Positions 39,089-47,109 of a DNA stretch of 49,922 nt are shown here, in pieces. Position 1 is the first letter of the stretch. Each line of letters begins with the position of its first letter. A program made the position numbers and the translations under genes. Source of the stretch: a virus; the IMG/VR virus record IMGVR_UViG_3300048584_000005, positions 1 to 49,922 of that record; one strand, 5' to 3'. The notes under the pieces were generated by a model. The model was not told where the DNA came from. It saw only the letters and a program-made list of their open reading frames with translations, and did no database searches.

Positions 39089-39996
39089 AACCAATCGCAC
39101 AAATCAAGGATGTCAGGGAACGCTTTGTGGCGTTCATAATTGAGCGGGAGAACTGCCGCTTGGCAAAGGAGATGGGAATCTACCCGCATACGCAAGACCT
39201 GATCTTGCGGGTGAACCGTTTCTGCAATGTCAACCGGGAGCATGACGCTGTCACACGATGGGTGAAAACTCATGTCCGTGACCGGGATGACCTGAATCAC
39301 CGCCAGATGGTTTTGAACCTGCTCGTGGCACGCATCTTCAACAATCCAAACGCTATTCAGCACGTGATACCGTGCCACGACCTGGACCGTTGCGCCATCC
39401 GCCTGAATGCCATGCGGCGAGGTGGCCAGTCCGTCTTCCGTGGAGCATACATGATGGTCGTTCACGGGGATGCTGGAAAAGGCAAGAATGCGATTGACTT
39501 CTATTGCAACTTGGTGAAGAACGTGGACATGCTGGGAATCGGTGACAGGGTTGACAACCTTGCTTTCGTGGCTGACCTCATCAGCAGTGTCACGGGACTT
39601 GGACGATTCATGGCTAACCAGATTGTTACAGACTTGCGATACACCCGATTCTATCCTCCTGAAGCCACCAAGGACTGGGAGACGTTCTTGTGGTCCGGTC
39701 CAGGGACGTTGCGTGGTGTTCGCAGATACTACGGTCTTGACATAGACTCCGGCCGTGAACCGGATTTCATCAAAGGAACCTGCTTGACACACAAACAGGC
39801 ACCCGCTATCGTGCTCAGGTTGCGCGATGAGTTGCGTGGCCAGTTCCCAATAGAAATACAGAACCACTTCAAGGATCCCAACAATCTATCCAACTGCTTT
39901 TGTGAGTTTGACAAGTATGAACGTGTCCTTGGCATGGTGCCAAGCACTAAAGAACGGAAAGCCACCCTTAGAAAATACACACCAACGAAACCATGA
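39085..39996 (+). CDS. Thymine hypermodification protein, aGPT-PPlase / amino acid:DNA transferase-like
   Basis: This is a 303-residue protein. Residues 43-60 (VNRFCNVNREHDAVTRWV) fit the 'RFCNVxRExDxVTRW' signature of the alpha-glutamyl/putrescinyl-thymine pyrophosphorylase family and the related 5-hmdU DNA kinase helical domain. A glycosylase-like helix-hairpin-helix region follows at about 175-235 (SVTGLGRFMANQIVTDL; GPGTLRGVRRYYGLD). Members tested in hypermodified-thymine phages replace the pyrophosphate of 5-PPmdU in DNA with an amino acid. No P-loop kinase is fused or encoded nearby (its own GDAGKGKN lacks the Ser/Thr of a P-loop), so the leaving group or acceptor may differ here. ATGA overlaps on both sides put it in the same operon as the TS-like gene. 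Confidence 0.82.
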   Translation: MKPIAQIKDVRERFVAFIIERENCRLAKEMGIYPHTQDLILRVNRFCNVNREHDAVTRWVKTHVRDRDDLNHRQMVLNLLVARIFNNPNAIQHVIPCHDLDRCAIRLNAMRRGGQSVFRGAYMMVVHGDAGKGKNAIDFYCNLVKNVDMLGIGDRVDNLAFVADLISSVTGLGRFMANQIVTDLRYTRFYPPEATKDWETFLWSGPGTLRGVRRYYGLDIDSGREPDFIKGTCLTHKQAPAIVLRLRDELRGQFPIEIQNHFKDPNNLSNCFCEFDKYERVLGMVPSTKERKATLRKYTPTKP

Positions 39997-41048
39997 TCAC
40001 ACTGACAGCACGAAACCTCTATGACCTCACTCCACAGATGAGCGTCGCCTTTGATGAGCACGCATACAAGCGGACAAGCCGAAACGGCAAAGTTCAGCGG
40101 CTCCCAGGGTTGACGTCAATCTGCATCACACACCCGAAGGAGCATGTCTGCCTCTATGCGAAGCGGGATGCCAACCCTTTCTTTCACTTGATTGAAGCGA
40201 TGGCCATGCTCGCAGGCCGGAACAGCAATTCCCTTCTCAGCTTCTTGGCTTCAAACATGAGCAACTTCAGTGATGACCTAGTGCGATACAATGCGTTCTA
40301 TGGAGAACGGGCTCGTGTCAAATGGGGAGACCAGATCCGTTCTGTCATCCATGAGTTGCGTTGCAACCCGGACAGCCGTCAAGCAGTTGTCAATCTGTGG
40401 GATCCAACTGACCTGCTACGGCAGACAAAGGACAAGGCTTGCAACCTTTGCATGATTTTCAGCGTTGAGGATGGCGTGCTCCACATGACAACGTTCAACC
40501 GCTCAAATGATTGCGTCTGGGGATTTTTGACTGGAGCGAACATGGTTCACATGCCGTTCTTCATGGAATACGTGGCCAGCTCTCTTGGGATGTCAATGGG
40601 AAATTGGTATCACTGCTCAGCGAACATGCACATCTACGAATGGAACGAAAAGTGGCAGGCCATTGAGGAAGATCCCTTGTATGGCCTGGACCCCTATCAA
40701 GAGCGCGGTCTTAGGACCATGCCGCTCATGGTCACATCCGGTGAGGTGATTGGATTTGATCTTGAGCTTGACACCCTGCTTGACCAGATGTGTGGAGCGG
40801 TTGCCAACTTCAAGCGGGGATTTTCCCCTGTCTATGCGGTTGATGGAAGCACACCCGCGTTCATCAAGGATACAGTTCTTCCAATGTTCAACACGATCTG
40901 CCTCTACAAGAAAGCGCGTGAAGGAAAGGTTGAGGACTCCCAGGTCCGTGAAGAAGTGATGCCATGGGTCCGTTCTATCAAGGCGCAAGACTGGCAAGCT
41001 GCCGCTCGCTTGTGGCTTGACAACCGCTTGAAAGGAGTGCAAGCCTAA
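39993..41048 (+). CDS. Thymidylate synthase homologue, probable dUMP hydroxymethylase
   Basis: This 351-residue protein of the TS/hydroxymethylase fold has nucleophile Cys150 in KACNLC; the His after the Cys in classic TS (PCH) is Asn151. Glu68 in NPFFHLIEAMAMLAG matches E. coli Glu58. FNRSND (Arg170, Ser171, Asp173) matches RSCD. Asn183 in TGANMVH most likely matches E. coli Asn177, which selects dUMP; the dCMP enzymes have Asp. His213 and Tyr215 (NMHIYEW) complete the nucleotide site. With the downstream modification genes, 5-hydroxymethyl-dUMP is the expected product. ATGA overlap with the preceding gene. Simple dTMP synthesis is the alternative. Confidence 0.88.
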   Translation: MITLTARNLYDLTPQMSVAFDEHAYKRTSRNGKVQRLPGLTSICITHPKEHVCLYAKRDANPFFHLIEAMAMLAGRNSNSLLSFLASNMSNFSDDLVRYNAFYGERARVKWGDQIRSVIHELRCNPDSRQAVVNLWDPTDLLRQTKDKACNLCMIFSVEDGVLHMTTFNRSNDCVWGFLTGANMVHMPFFMEYVASSLGMSMGNWYHCSANMHIYEWNEKWQAIEEDPLYGLDPYQERGLRTMPLMVTSGEVIGFDLELDTLLDQMCGAVANFKRGFSPVYAVDGSTPAFIKDTVLPMFNTICLYKKAREGKVEDSQVREEVMPWVRSIKAQDWQAAARLWLDNRLKGVQA

Positions 41049-41051
41049 CTC

Positions 41052-41588
41052 ATGGACCACTCTCTTGAAGAAGAAATTCGGCGCATCAGCAACGTGATTG
41101 AAAGTGGTGAGGTCCAGCGGTTTCACGCCGTGCCATCCGTCCCGATGCAATCTGTCGCTCAGCACGCTTGGGGAGTTTCAGTGCTTTGCACGTTCATCAA
41201 AACGGATCCCCGTCCTGACATGATCATGTTCGCACTCTGCCACGACATGGAGGAGCTCTACACGGGTGACATCCCTTTCACCACGAAACGTGAAGTGACT
41301 GGTCTTAACGAGCTACTGGAAAAGGCTGAAGACGCGTGCCGAAAGGAACACCTGTTTGATCTGCCACGAATCACCAAGGCTGAAAAGGCTGTCATCAAGT
41401 TCGCTGACATGCTTGAAGGCTTGCGATGGACCATGATCTACGAACGTGGTGACAAGGTGGTTTGTCACCGCTGGCGTGCCGCCATCTGGGACATGATGCA
41501 CCATGAGGAGACGTTGCTTGCTCTAAGTGATGCCGAAATGCAACGTGTGAAAGCTCTGTTTGAAACCTATCTACCAACCATACAATGA
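41052..41588 (+). CDS. HD-domain 5'-deoxynucleotidase, YfbR-like
   Basis: This 178-residue HD phosphohydrolase has metal-binding residues His38 (VAQHAW), His64-Asp65 (LCHDMEELYTGDIP) and Asp119 (KFADMLEGL). An Arg-aromatic pair (Arg23-Phe24) resembles the Arg18-Trp19 pair of E. coli YfbR. YfbR-type enzymes remove phosphate from dNMPs. Encoded beside a hydroxymethylase, it may deplete dTMP or another canonical nucleotide so that the modified one is used in replication. It follows the TS-like gene by 3 bases and overlaps the next gene as ATGA. Confidence 0.88.
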   Translation: MDHSLEEEIRRISNVIESGEVQRFHAVPSVPMQSVAQHAWGVSVLCTFIKTDPRPDMIMFALCHDMEELYTGDIPFTTKREVTGLNELLEKAEDACRKEHLFDLPRITKAEKAVIKFADMLEGLRWTMIYERGDKVVCHRWRAAIWDMMHHEETLLALSDAEMQRVKALFETYLPTIQ

Positions 41589-42019
41589 AAGACGCATTGA
41601 AACGACAAGTCGGAGGAAGCCACTATCAAAGCAGTGGAGTCCAGCACGCTCAGTTCTGCCAAGCCAATAGAATCCCATGGTGTGAATCATCAGCGTTGAA
41701 ATACCTCACAAGACACCGCCGAAAGAATGGCAGGCAAGATCTTGAGAAGGCCAAGCACTATCTTGAAATCTGCTGTCACGAGGATTACCTTGTCAGGAAT
41801 GCCAACCCTGTCGGGATGTATCCCAAGAACTTCATGATCCCGCTGGCCACGTTCTTGAAAGACAATGCCGTGCCAGCGGCTGAGGCGGAAATCATGAAGC
41901 TGATTGTCAGTCACCAAGAGGTCCATGGAGAAAGCACTTTGTTGAATGCCATTCGCAAGATTGACACACTCATCAAGCACTATGATGATGAAACCCTTGG
42001 TGCTGACCTGCTTTTTTAA
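41585..42019 (+). CDS. DUF3310 (SaV-like) protein
   Basis: This is a 144-residue protein. The family signature is at the N-terminus: VGGSHYQ (residues 9-15), QFCQANRIPWCESSALKYLTRH and GRQDLEKAKHYLEI. DUF3310 proteins are widespread in phages and often lie next to nucleotide-metabolism genes; T7 gp1.7-like nucleotide kinases are in the same area of sequence space, so an enzymatic role on nucleotides is conceivable. The C-terminal 60 residues are helical. Its stop overlaps the stop of the convergent tail gene (42016-42019), with no terminator between them. Confidence 0.85.
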   Translation: MKDALKRQVGGSHYQSSGVQHAQFCQANRIPWCESSALKYLTRHRRKNGRQDLEKAKHYLEICCHEDYLVRNANPVGMYPKNFMIPLATFLKDNAVPAAEAEIMKLIVSHQEVHGESTLLNAIRKIDTLIKHYDDETLGADLLF

Positions 42020-45000
42020 GGAATCACCCCTTCATCGCTGAGGGTGATCTCCGGTCCCCACACATCAACGGCTCCAACCCTCCAATAGACCGGACGGGTT
42101 GGAGCCGGAATCGTTGAGGTGACACCTGTCGTCACAGTGGCAACCAAGTTCCCAGGTCCAGGTGTGAATCCCATCGTGGTGGAGGCATAGACGTTGAACT
42201 GCTTCATGTCCGCCTCAAGAGTGTGAGTCCATGAAACGGGATAATTGCTGCCGCTTGGCGTGCCGACTGTCAATGCCGTCGCTGCCGTTGGAGCAGGGTT
42301 GGTTCTTGTGATTGTCAGTGCATCACCCTCGCCACCCGCATTGAAGGCACGGATTTGGAATTCAAGCACACGACTGACACTGACCGTGTCAACCTCATAC
42401 TGAGCGCGGGTGTATTCAGCGATGAGTGCCGTGCCGACATCAAATGACCGTAGGGGTGTGACTCCACCTGGAAGATAGACATAGACGATGTATCCCTGAG
42501 CACTGTTGACAGCGTTCCACTTTGCGGATGCAACCAAGCCGTCAAAGGCATTCTGCGTTGGATTCGCTTCTGGAGCGGTCGGGGTGGCAATGTTTGAACC
42601 AACCACAAAGGAGTTTGAAACCGTGTAGATGACATTCCCATTGAGCGAAAACGGTGCGACCCGAACCTTCAATGTGCCTGCATTGACCTGGAGCTGGACT
42701 GGAGGGTTGGCATACGTGGCCACGGCGTTCCACGTGGCACCATCATCGTAAGATGTCTGCATCACGTAGGAGGCAGATCCAGGCTCTGGCAACCAATCAA
42801 TGAACACCCTGTCATCACGGTCTGGCACTGCTGAAATCGTCACCCATCCAACTTGTGGATTCGTGCGGTTGCGGATGACGTTGAACGGAATGGCATCTAC
42901 CGTAGTGCTGTCCTCATAGTCGTATGACTGTGAAACGTAGTTGACAACCGTTAGTTCAACCGTCTTAGAGTCAATTGGCCGGATACCAATGACCTTTCCA
43001 AGGAAGCTCCACAGATCAGCCACTCCAAACGCATAGAGCGGAGGGACCCGGTTCTCACTGAAGTCCAGAGCAGGCGAAGGGTCACTTGCAAGAACCACTT
43101 TGTTTGGACTCGGTCCAGGTGTGCAAGTGATGGGACTGCCAATGATGGCACCGTCGTCACCACGGATGGCGATCTTATGGACGATAGATTCGGTTGCGAA
43201 TTGCACCTGCTCTGAAAGTGTCATCACATTGGTCGCTGAATCATAGGCCATGATCATCCCCCCCTGTCCAACCCTGACCGTGTCATGCGTGATTGAAACT
43301 AGGTCAAGGTATGCTGGGATGTGACCTTCAAGACCAGTTTGAAAAATCACTGTCTTGCGCTGGAGCTCACGTCGGGCCTGAATGTGCATTCCTTCTTGAT
43401 AGGCACGGTTCCTGGATGTGACACCCGGAAGCTTGAGCCTGTCCAGGTTGAGCCCGGATCTTCCAGGTAGCACACAATTCACTTCCTTCGGCTTCCACGT
43501 GTCAGGGTCTGTGTATTCAATCGTCAAACCATCAAACGGCTGGAACTCAAACATGGCCAGTCGTTTGCTCAAAGTGCCTTGAACGATATTGTGCTGATTG
43601 AACACCGCGGATGGAAGTGTCTGTGGCACATCACGGACCGCTGTCACAAGTGAACCGCGTGGCACTGGCACGGCACGACCAACCCGAAGGATCATCTTGG
43701 CGGCTTCCCAGATTGTCATGGGCGAATCAAAGATCCAATCAAAGTGGACACCCTCTGCATCAAACGTGTCTGCCAGATTCTTGAGCGTTGGAAGATCAAG
43801 ATAGAGATCAGGTAGCTTGGCACCATAAACTGAACGGAACAGGTCACAGAATGACCAGATCGGGTTCCTGGTTGCAACCCTAGCAGACCAACCGCTGCCA
43901 CTGCTCCAGGTCGGGACTTTCCTTGTGCAGATCACGTTGAAGGCTTTCGCTGACTGGTCATTGAGATTGTTGGTGGCCAGTGCCTTCATTGCGATCACTG
44001 TCACATCACCGAAGTTTCCAATGCTTTGTGCATATCCTTTCACGGCTTCCCAGCGAGCCATGGTGGCCTTTCGTGTGCTTCCTGGTTTGTTTGTGCTGCG
44101 ACGGCCGCGAACCTCATAGCGTCCCGCTGGAACAGCCTTGGAGAACGTGATGCGTTGAGGAGTATTGTCAGAACGTGTGACGACAGGGTTGGCGATATTC
44201 GTCCAGGCACCAAGAGCGGCTCCAGCCTCGTTGATTGAGCGGTATTCAAACAAGAGCGTCACCGATTCACTTTCAAGTTTGCCCTTGTCATTCATTGAGT
44301 AGAGTCCTTGTGGGAAAGAAACATCCACAGCGATACGGTGGATTGGTGAATCCCATTCGTTCAATGTGAATGGACCACTTGGTCCATCATAGAGATCTTC
44401 ATTCGGGCCGAGGAGCTCAATGTTTGAAACTTCAAGGGATGTGGTGACGGATGATTCAACCAGTGTCACGTTCGTCCCAGGTGGACAGATTTGCAGTTGC
44501 ACCTCATTGAAGTCTCCAGTCGGTGTGTCATCGAGCTGAGTGACTTCAATATCATAGGAGCCTTGACCGATGCAGAACAGTGAATATTGATATTGCTCAT
44601 TCCCGACATACTCAGAATAAGGACGGCAGATGTATGTCGGCCATCGCCGGCATCTTCCATAGACAACCTCAATCGGCTCACCTGGACGGAACTGATTGCT
44701 CTGTCCGCGCAAGGTGTAGACGCTGTTCGGGCTGTTCGTCTGGTCTTGCGGGATGCGCGGGTCTGGCATCAAAAGATACGCTGCCACTGCCACGATGATG
44801 GCCACGATCGCAATGATGATTGTGACAACCTCACCAGGAAGCGCGATGAAGATGGCGACGTCACCATCCTTGATGATTCGCCTGTCCCATTCTTCACGAA
44901 CGAGCAGTTCACCATTGAACTGGAGCGCCGTCGGCCGCTCAAACTCAATGAAGTCTGGTCCATAGTGGCTGGCCAGCCATTGCCGAATCGTTTGGCCTGC

Positions 45001-45072
45001 TGATACTTGATACCGCTCAAGTCCCTCAAGAGGGTTGAACGGGTTTGTGACGATTACGATTTGGGGGATCAT
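42016..45072 (-). CDS. Tail tip / host specificity protein, J-like
   Basis: This 1018-residue protein has an N-terminal hydrophobic stretch at about 80-100 (VVTIIIAIVAIIVAVAAYLL), typical of phage tail-tip proteins of the lambda J/TipJ kind. The next part has RPGEPIEVVYGRCRRWPTYIC and later a hub-like domain. The C-terminal 250 residues look like fibronectin type III repeats (GWVTISAVPDRDDRVFIDWL; VQVNAGTLKVRVAPF). The N-terminus resembles a ubiquitin-like fold used at the same position in J. Order DUF1833, NlpC/P60, J is the usual tail-tip module. It closes the minus-strand block and is the largest protein in the window; receptor contact is likely. Confidence 0.85.
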   Translation of the reverse strand: MIPQIVIVTNPFNPLEGLERYQVSAGQTIRQWLASHYGPDFIEFERPTALQFNGELLVREEWDRRIIKDGDVAIFIALPGEVVTIIIAIVAIIVAVAAYLLMPDPRIPQDQTNSPNSVYTLRGQSNQFRPGEPIEVVYGRCRRWPTYICRPYSEYVGNEQYQYSLFCIGQGSYDIEVTQLDDTPTGDFNEVQLQICPPGTNVTLVESSVTTSLEVSNIELLGPNEDLYDGPSGPFTLNEWDSPIHRIAVDVSFPQGLYSMNDKGKLESESVTLLFEYRSINEAGAALGAWTNIANPVVTRSDNTPQRITFSKAVPAGRYEVRGRRSTNKPGSTRKATMARWEAVKGYAQSIGNFGDVTVIAMKALATNNLNDQSAKAFNVICTRKVPTWSSGSGWSARVATRNPIWSFCDLFRSVYGAKLPDLYLDLPTLKNLADTFDAEGVHFDWIFDSPMTIWEAAKMILRVGRAVPVPRGSLVTAVRDVPQTLPSAVFNQHNIVQGTLSKRLAMFEFQPFDGLTIEYTDPDTWKPKEVNCVLPGRSGLNLDRLKLPGVTSRNRAYQEGMHIQARRELQRKTVIFQTGLEGHIPAYLDLVSITHDTVRVGQGGMIMAYDSATNVMTLSEQVQFATESIVHKIAIRGDDGAIIGSPITCTPGPSPNKVVLASDPSPALDFSENRVPPLYAFGVADLWSFLGKVIGIRPIDSKTVELTVVNYVSQSYDYEDSTTVDAIPFNVIRNRTNPQVGWVTISAVPDRDDRVFIDWLPEPGSASYVMQTSYDDGATWNAVATYANPPVQLQVNAGTLKVRVAPFSLNGNVIYTVSNSFVVGSNIATPTAPEANPTQNAFDGLVASAKWNAVNSAQGYIVYVYLPGGVTPLRSFDVGTALIAEYTRAQYEVDTVSVSRVLEFQIRAFNAGGEGDALTITRTNPAPTAATALTVGTPSGSNYPVSWTHTLEADMKQFNVYASTTMGFTPGPGNLVATVTTGVTSTIPAPTRPVYWRVGAVDVWGPEITLSDEGVIP

Positions 45073-45479
45073 GGCAGTAGTCGGTAGAATTTCAGATTTT
45101 GGATTCCAGAGAATTGCAGGCTGGCACGGTGCTGGAACACCACACCCGCTCCATCAAAGGCATGGAAGACGCCACCCTGTCCTTCGCCCTCTTCAATCCA
45201 CAGACCGACATGGTGGCCATGCCTGTTCGTTGACATCATGACGGCGCAGAAATGCTCTGGTTCAGGTATTTCCTCCCAGTGCTGTTTTTCGTGCTTGCTG
45301 GCTCGCAGGACAGATCGCAGATCCTTGGCGTCAACATTGGCCAGAAGTGACAGGGTGCGACCCCTACGCTCGCGGTAGGAATGGCACACAAGTCCCCAAC
45401 AATCAAAGGCGTCCGGGCCTCTTGCGCCGGACACCCATGGTTTCCCAATGAGGGACATGCAGAACTGTGAATCCGTCAT
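45069..45479 (-). CDS. NlpC/P60 tail-tip peptidase
   Basis: This 136-residue protein has the NlpC/P60 pattern: Cys27 in GPDAFDCWGLVCHSY, His89 or His90 in NRHGHHVGLW, and a third polar residue at His106 (VFHAFDG). These enzymes cut peptidoglycan cross-bridges or stems as the tail tip penetrates the wall. ATGA overlaps link it with DUF1833 and J-like genes. Length is short but complete for phage versions. Confidence 0.88.
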   Translation of the reverse strand: MTDSQFCMSLIGKPWVSGARGPDAFDCWGLVCHSYRERRGRTLSLLANVDAKDLRSVLRASKHEKQHWEEIPEPEHFCAVMMSTNRHGHHVGLWIEEGEGQGGVFHAFDGAGVVFQHRASLQFSGIQNLKFYRLLP

Positions 45480-45976
45480 AGCGGTGGGAACCGAACTGAA
45501 TTGTAGATTTCAGTCGGAAACTTGAGGTTGAGGAAATCAACTGGCACGGCACGACCGGAAACTTGCGCTTCACTAACGGTCACACCAAGCAAGAAGAGGC
45601 GGAGCGGCGGGTCCATGAGTGGTGTTTCAAGATCACTTGACAGGTATGGACGGTAGAGGATTTCAACAGGTGCCGGAAAGTCCATAGCAGATTCACAGAA
45701 GTCTGACACGCGGTTGTCAGCATTGTCAATCGTGATGCTCAGCTCTTGAAGACCTCCATCGTCTGTGGCTGGCAACGTGAAGTTGAAGGCGCAAGCGCGG
45801 AACTTTGTCCAGGCTCCACTTTCAAGTCGCATCTGTTTGTGGAAGAAACCTTGCACAAGATACAGAGGCCTGGACATGGAAGGGTGGCTGAGTTCCAGTG
45901 TGTGGAGGTATGCCACGTTCGCTGGAGCGATGGCATAGGCCTCAACAAGTGCTGGATGAAGGTGGTCGTTTGGCAT
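45476..45976 (-). CDS. DUF1833 tail protein
   Basis: This 166-residue protein fits DUF1833: N-terminal ALVEAYAIAPANVAYLHTLELSHPS, central FNFTLPATDDGGLQELSITIDN and C-terminal PVDFLNLKFPTEIYN. The family always lies before NlpC/P60 and J in phage tail operons and is regarded as a tail-tip hub component. Start at 45976, 4 bases from the end of the spanin-like gene. Confidence 0.85.
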   Translation of the reverse strand: MPNDHLHPALVEAYAIAPANVAYLHTLELSHPSMSRPLYLVQGFFHKQMRLESGAWTKFRACAFNFTLPATDDGGLQELSITIDNADNRVSDFCESAMDFPAPVEILYRPYLSSDLETPLMDPPLRLFLLGVTVSEAQVSGRAVPVDFLNLKFPTEIYNSVRFPPL

Positions 45977-45979
45977 AGG

Positions 45980-46438
45980 TCAAGTTTCGTTTGCTTCTTC
46001 AATCTTGCGATTGTTCGCTTGGATCAAATCCTCAACATCTTGGCGTTCAATCTTGCCGACGCATGGCAGGCCACTCATCTTGCGAAACATCATGCGAAGA
46101 GCGGCAGAGTGGTCATCTCTTGAACGATTGGCTTCTTTCGTCAACTGCTCAATGCGTTGCGCGTGCTTTTCCATCATTGCGATCTGTGCCTTCTGCAGAT
46201 CATTGTTCTCGCTGAGCAGTGCCTTTCGTTCCTCTTGGTTGGCATCCTCTTTACGAATACGATCAACCTTATCTTTCTCGTCACGCTTGGCTGTCCACCA
46301 AGCTAGGACGCAGAAGAAAACAAGACCGACCAAGCCGATTCCCCATTTTTCAAGGAGCCGTTCCCAGGTGCCAATGTCCTCATTCGTTACAACTCCAAGC
46401 AATGAGACGCCGAACAGGGTGAAAATAAAATCCTTCAT
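45980..46438 (-). CDS. Membrane protein with coiled coil, i-spanin/holin-like
   Basis: This 152-residue protein starts at 46438 (MKDFIF) because ACACCACACC precedes it. Two hydrophobic segments (about 3-18 and 32-50, the second ending LAWW) are followed by a long charged coiled coil (about 55-125). That is the arrangement of inner-membrane spanins with an extra TM, or of a holin-associated protein. It lies directly after the endolysin, where Rz-like genes are usual. The CGLP-like PCVGKIERQDVEDLI at the end contains one Cys. Confidence 0.6.
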   Translation of the reverse strand: MKDFIFTLFGVSLLGVVTNEDIGTWERLLEKWGIGLVGLVFFCVLAWWTAKRDEKDKVDRIRKEDANQEERKALLSENNDLQKAQIAMMEKHAQRIEQLTKEANRSRDDHSAALRMMFRKMSGLPCVGKIERQDVEDLIQANNRKIEEANET

Positions 46439-46485
46439 GGTGTGGTGTAAGTGCATGAGATTTTATCTCCACCCTGATCTATAGA

Positions 46486-47109
46486 CTAGCCTTTTGTCGC
46501 CTGGAAGTGCATCGCATCATATCCCCAGAAGGCACCTGCTGAGAGCCAGCCTTTGCGGGCGAAGCACTCCATGATTTCCAACGGCATGTCCGCCACCATT
46601 GGCCAAGAGTCGCGGAAGGTATTGTCATCGGCATCCAGGTCTATTGCAGCTCCATAGGCATGGCAGCTCCAAGAGGTGCCACCCCGCTTCGGCCTGAAGT
46701 TGAAGACGCCACCGTAGTCTTCAGCTTCTTCAAGGATTCCACGGTTGCCATGATAGCGAGTGCCAATGTCCTTCAAAATTCCAGTGAGTGACTCAGCACA
46801 CTTGCGGTGGACGCGTGTCCGGGTCACCCGCTTGCCATCATAGAAGGTGGGATAGGGAAACTCAATGAACACAAGTTGACTTTCGTCTCCAGGCTCTCCA
46901 TAGAACTTTCTGAGGCTCATCTGGTCTGGAGCAGGCCACGGGTTGACCGCTGGCATCATGGATCGCAGGTGGAGCTGACAGGCGGCGATGCTCCTCGGTC
47001 CCCAGAAGCCATCGTCACACCCATCCCGGAACTTGAGTGGGTAGGAGTTGCGGATGCGCTGTTGCATCGCCACAATGCGGTTCGTCCGCTGAAGGTTGGT
47101 TTCGCTCAC
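46486..47109 (-). CDS. Endolysin, M15-type zinc peptidase (allele B)
   Basis: This 207-residue protein is the complete version of the enzyme truncated at the left edge. The catalytic domain is C-terminal: His150 and Asp157 in SCHAYGAAIDLD match the SxHxxGxAxD zinc motif of M15 peptidases, and His201 in YDAMHF matches the third zinc ligand. The N-terminal 60 residues contain CDDGFWGPRSIAACQ, a peptidoglycan-binding-like unit. It probably cuts L-Ala-D-Glu or D-Ala bonds of the stem peptide. It starts with GTG overlapping the holin stop as GTGA. Endolysin, holin and a spanin-like gene form the lysis cassette, embedded between fibre and tail-tip genes on the circular map. Confidence 0.9.
   Translation of the reverse strand: MSETNLQRTNRIVAMQQRIRNSYPLKFRDGCDDGFWGPRSIAACQLHLRSMMPAVNPWPAPDQMSLRKFYGEPGDESQLVFIEFPYPTFYDGKRVTRTRVHRKCAESLTGILKDIGTRYHGNRGILEEAEDYGGVFNFRPKRGGTSWSCHAYGAAIDLDADDNTFRDSWPMVADMPLEIMECFARKGWLSAGAFWGYDAMHFQATKG

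Noticed and set aside
39481-39520. A P-loop kinase motif (GDAGKGKN) within the aGPT-like protein, which would supply the missing 5-hmdU DNA kinase
   Set aside because: The motif lacks the Ser/Thr after GK and lies within the helical family region, with no Walker B-type strand nearby.
42001-42020. A bidirectional terminator between the convergent DUF3310 and J-like genes
   Set aside because: There is a run of T but no stem; the stop codons themselves overlap.
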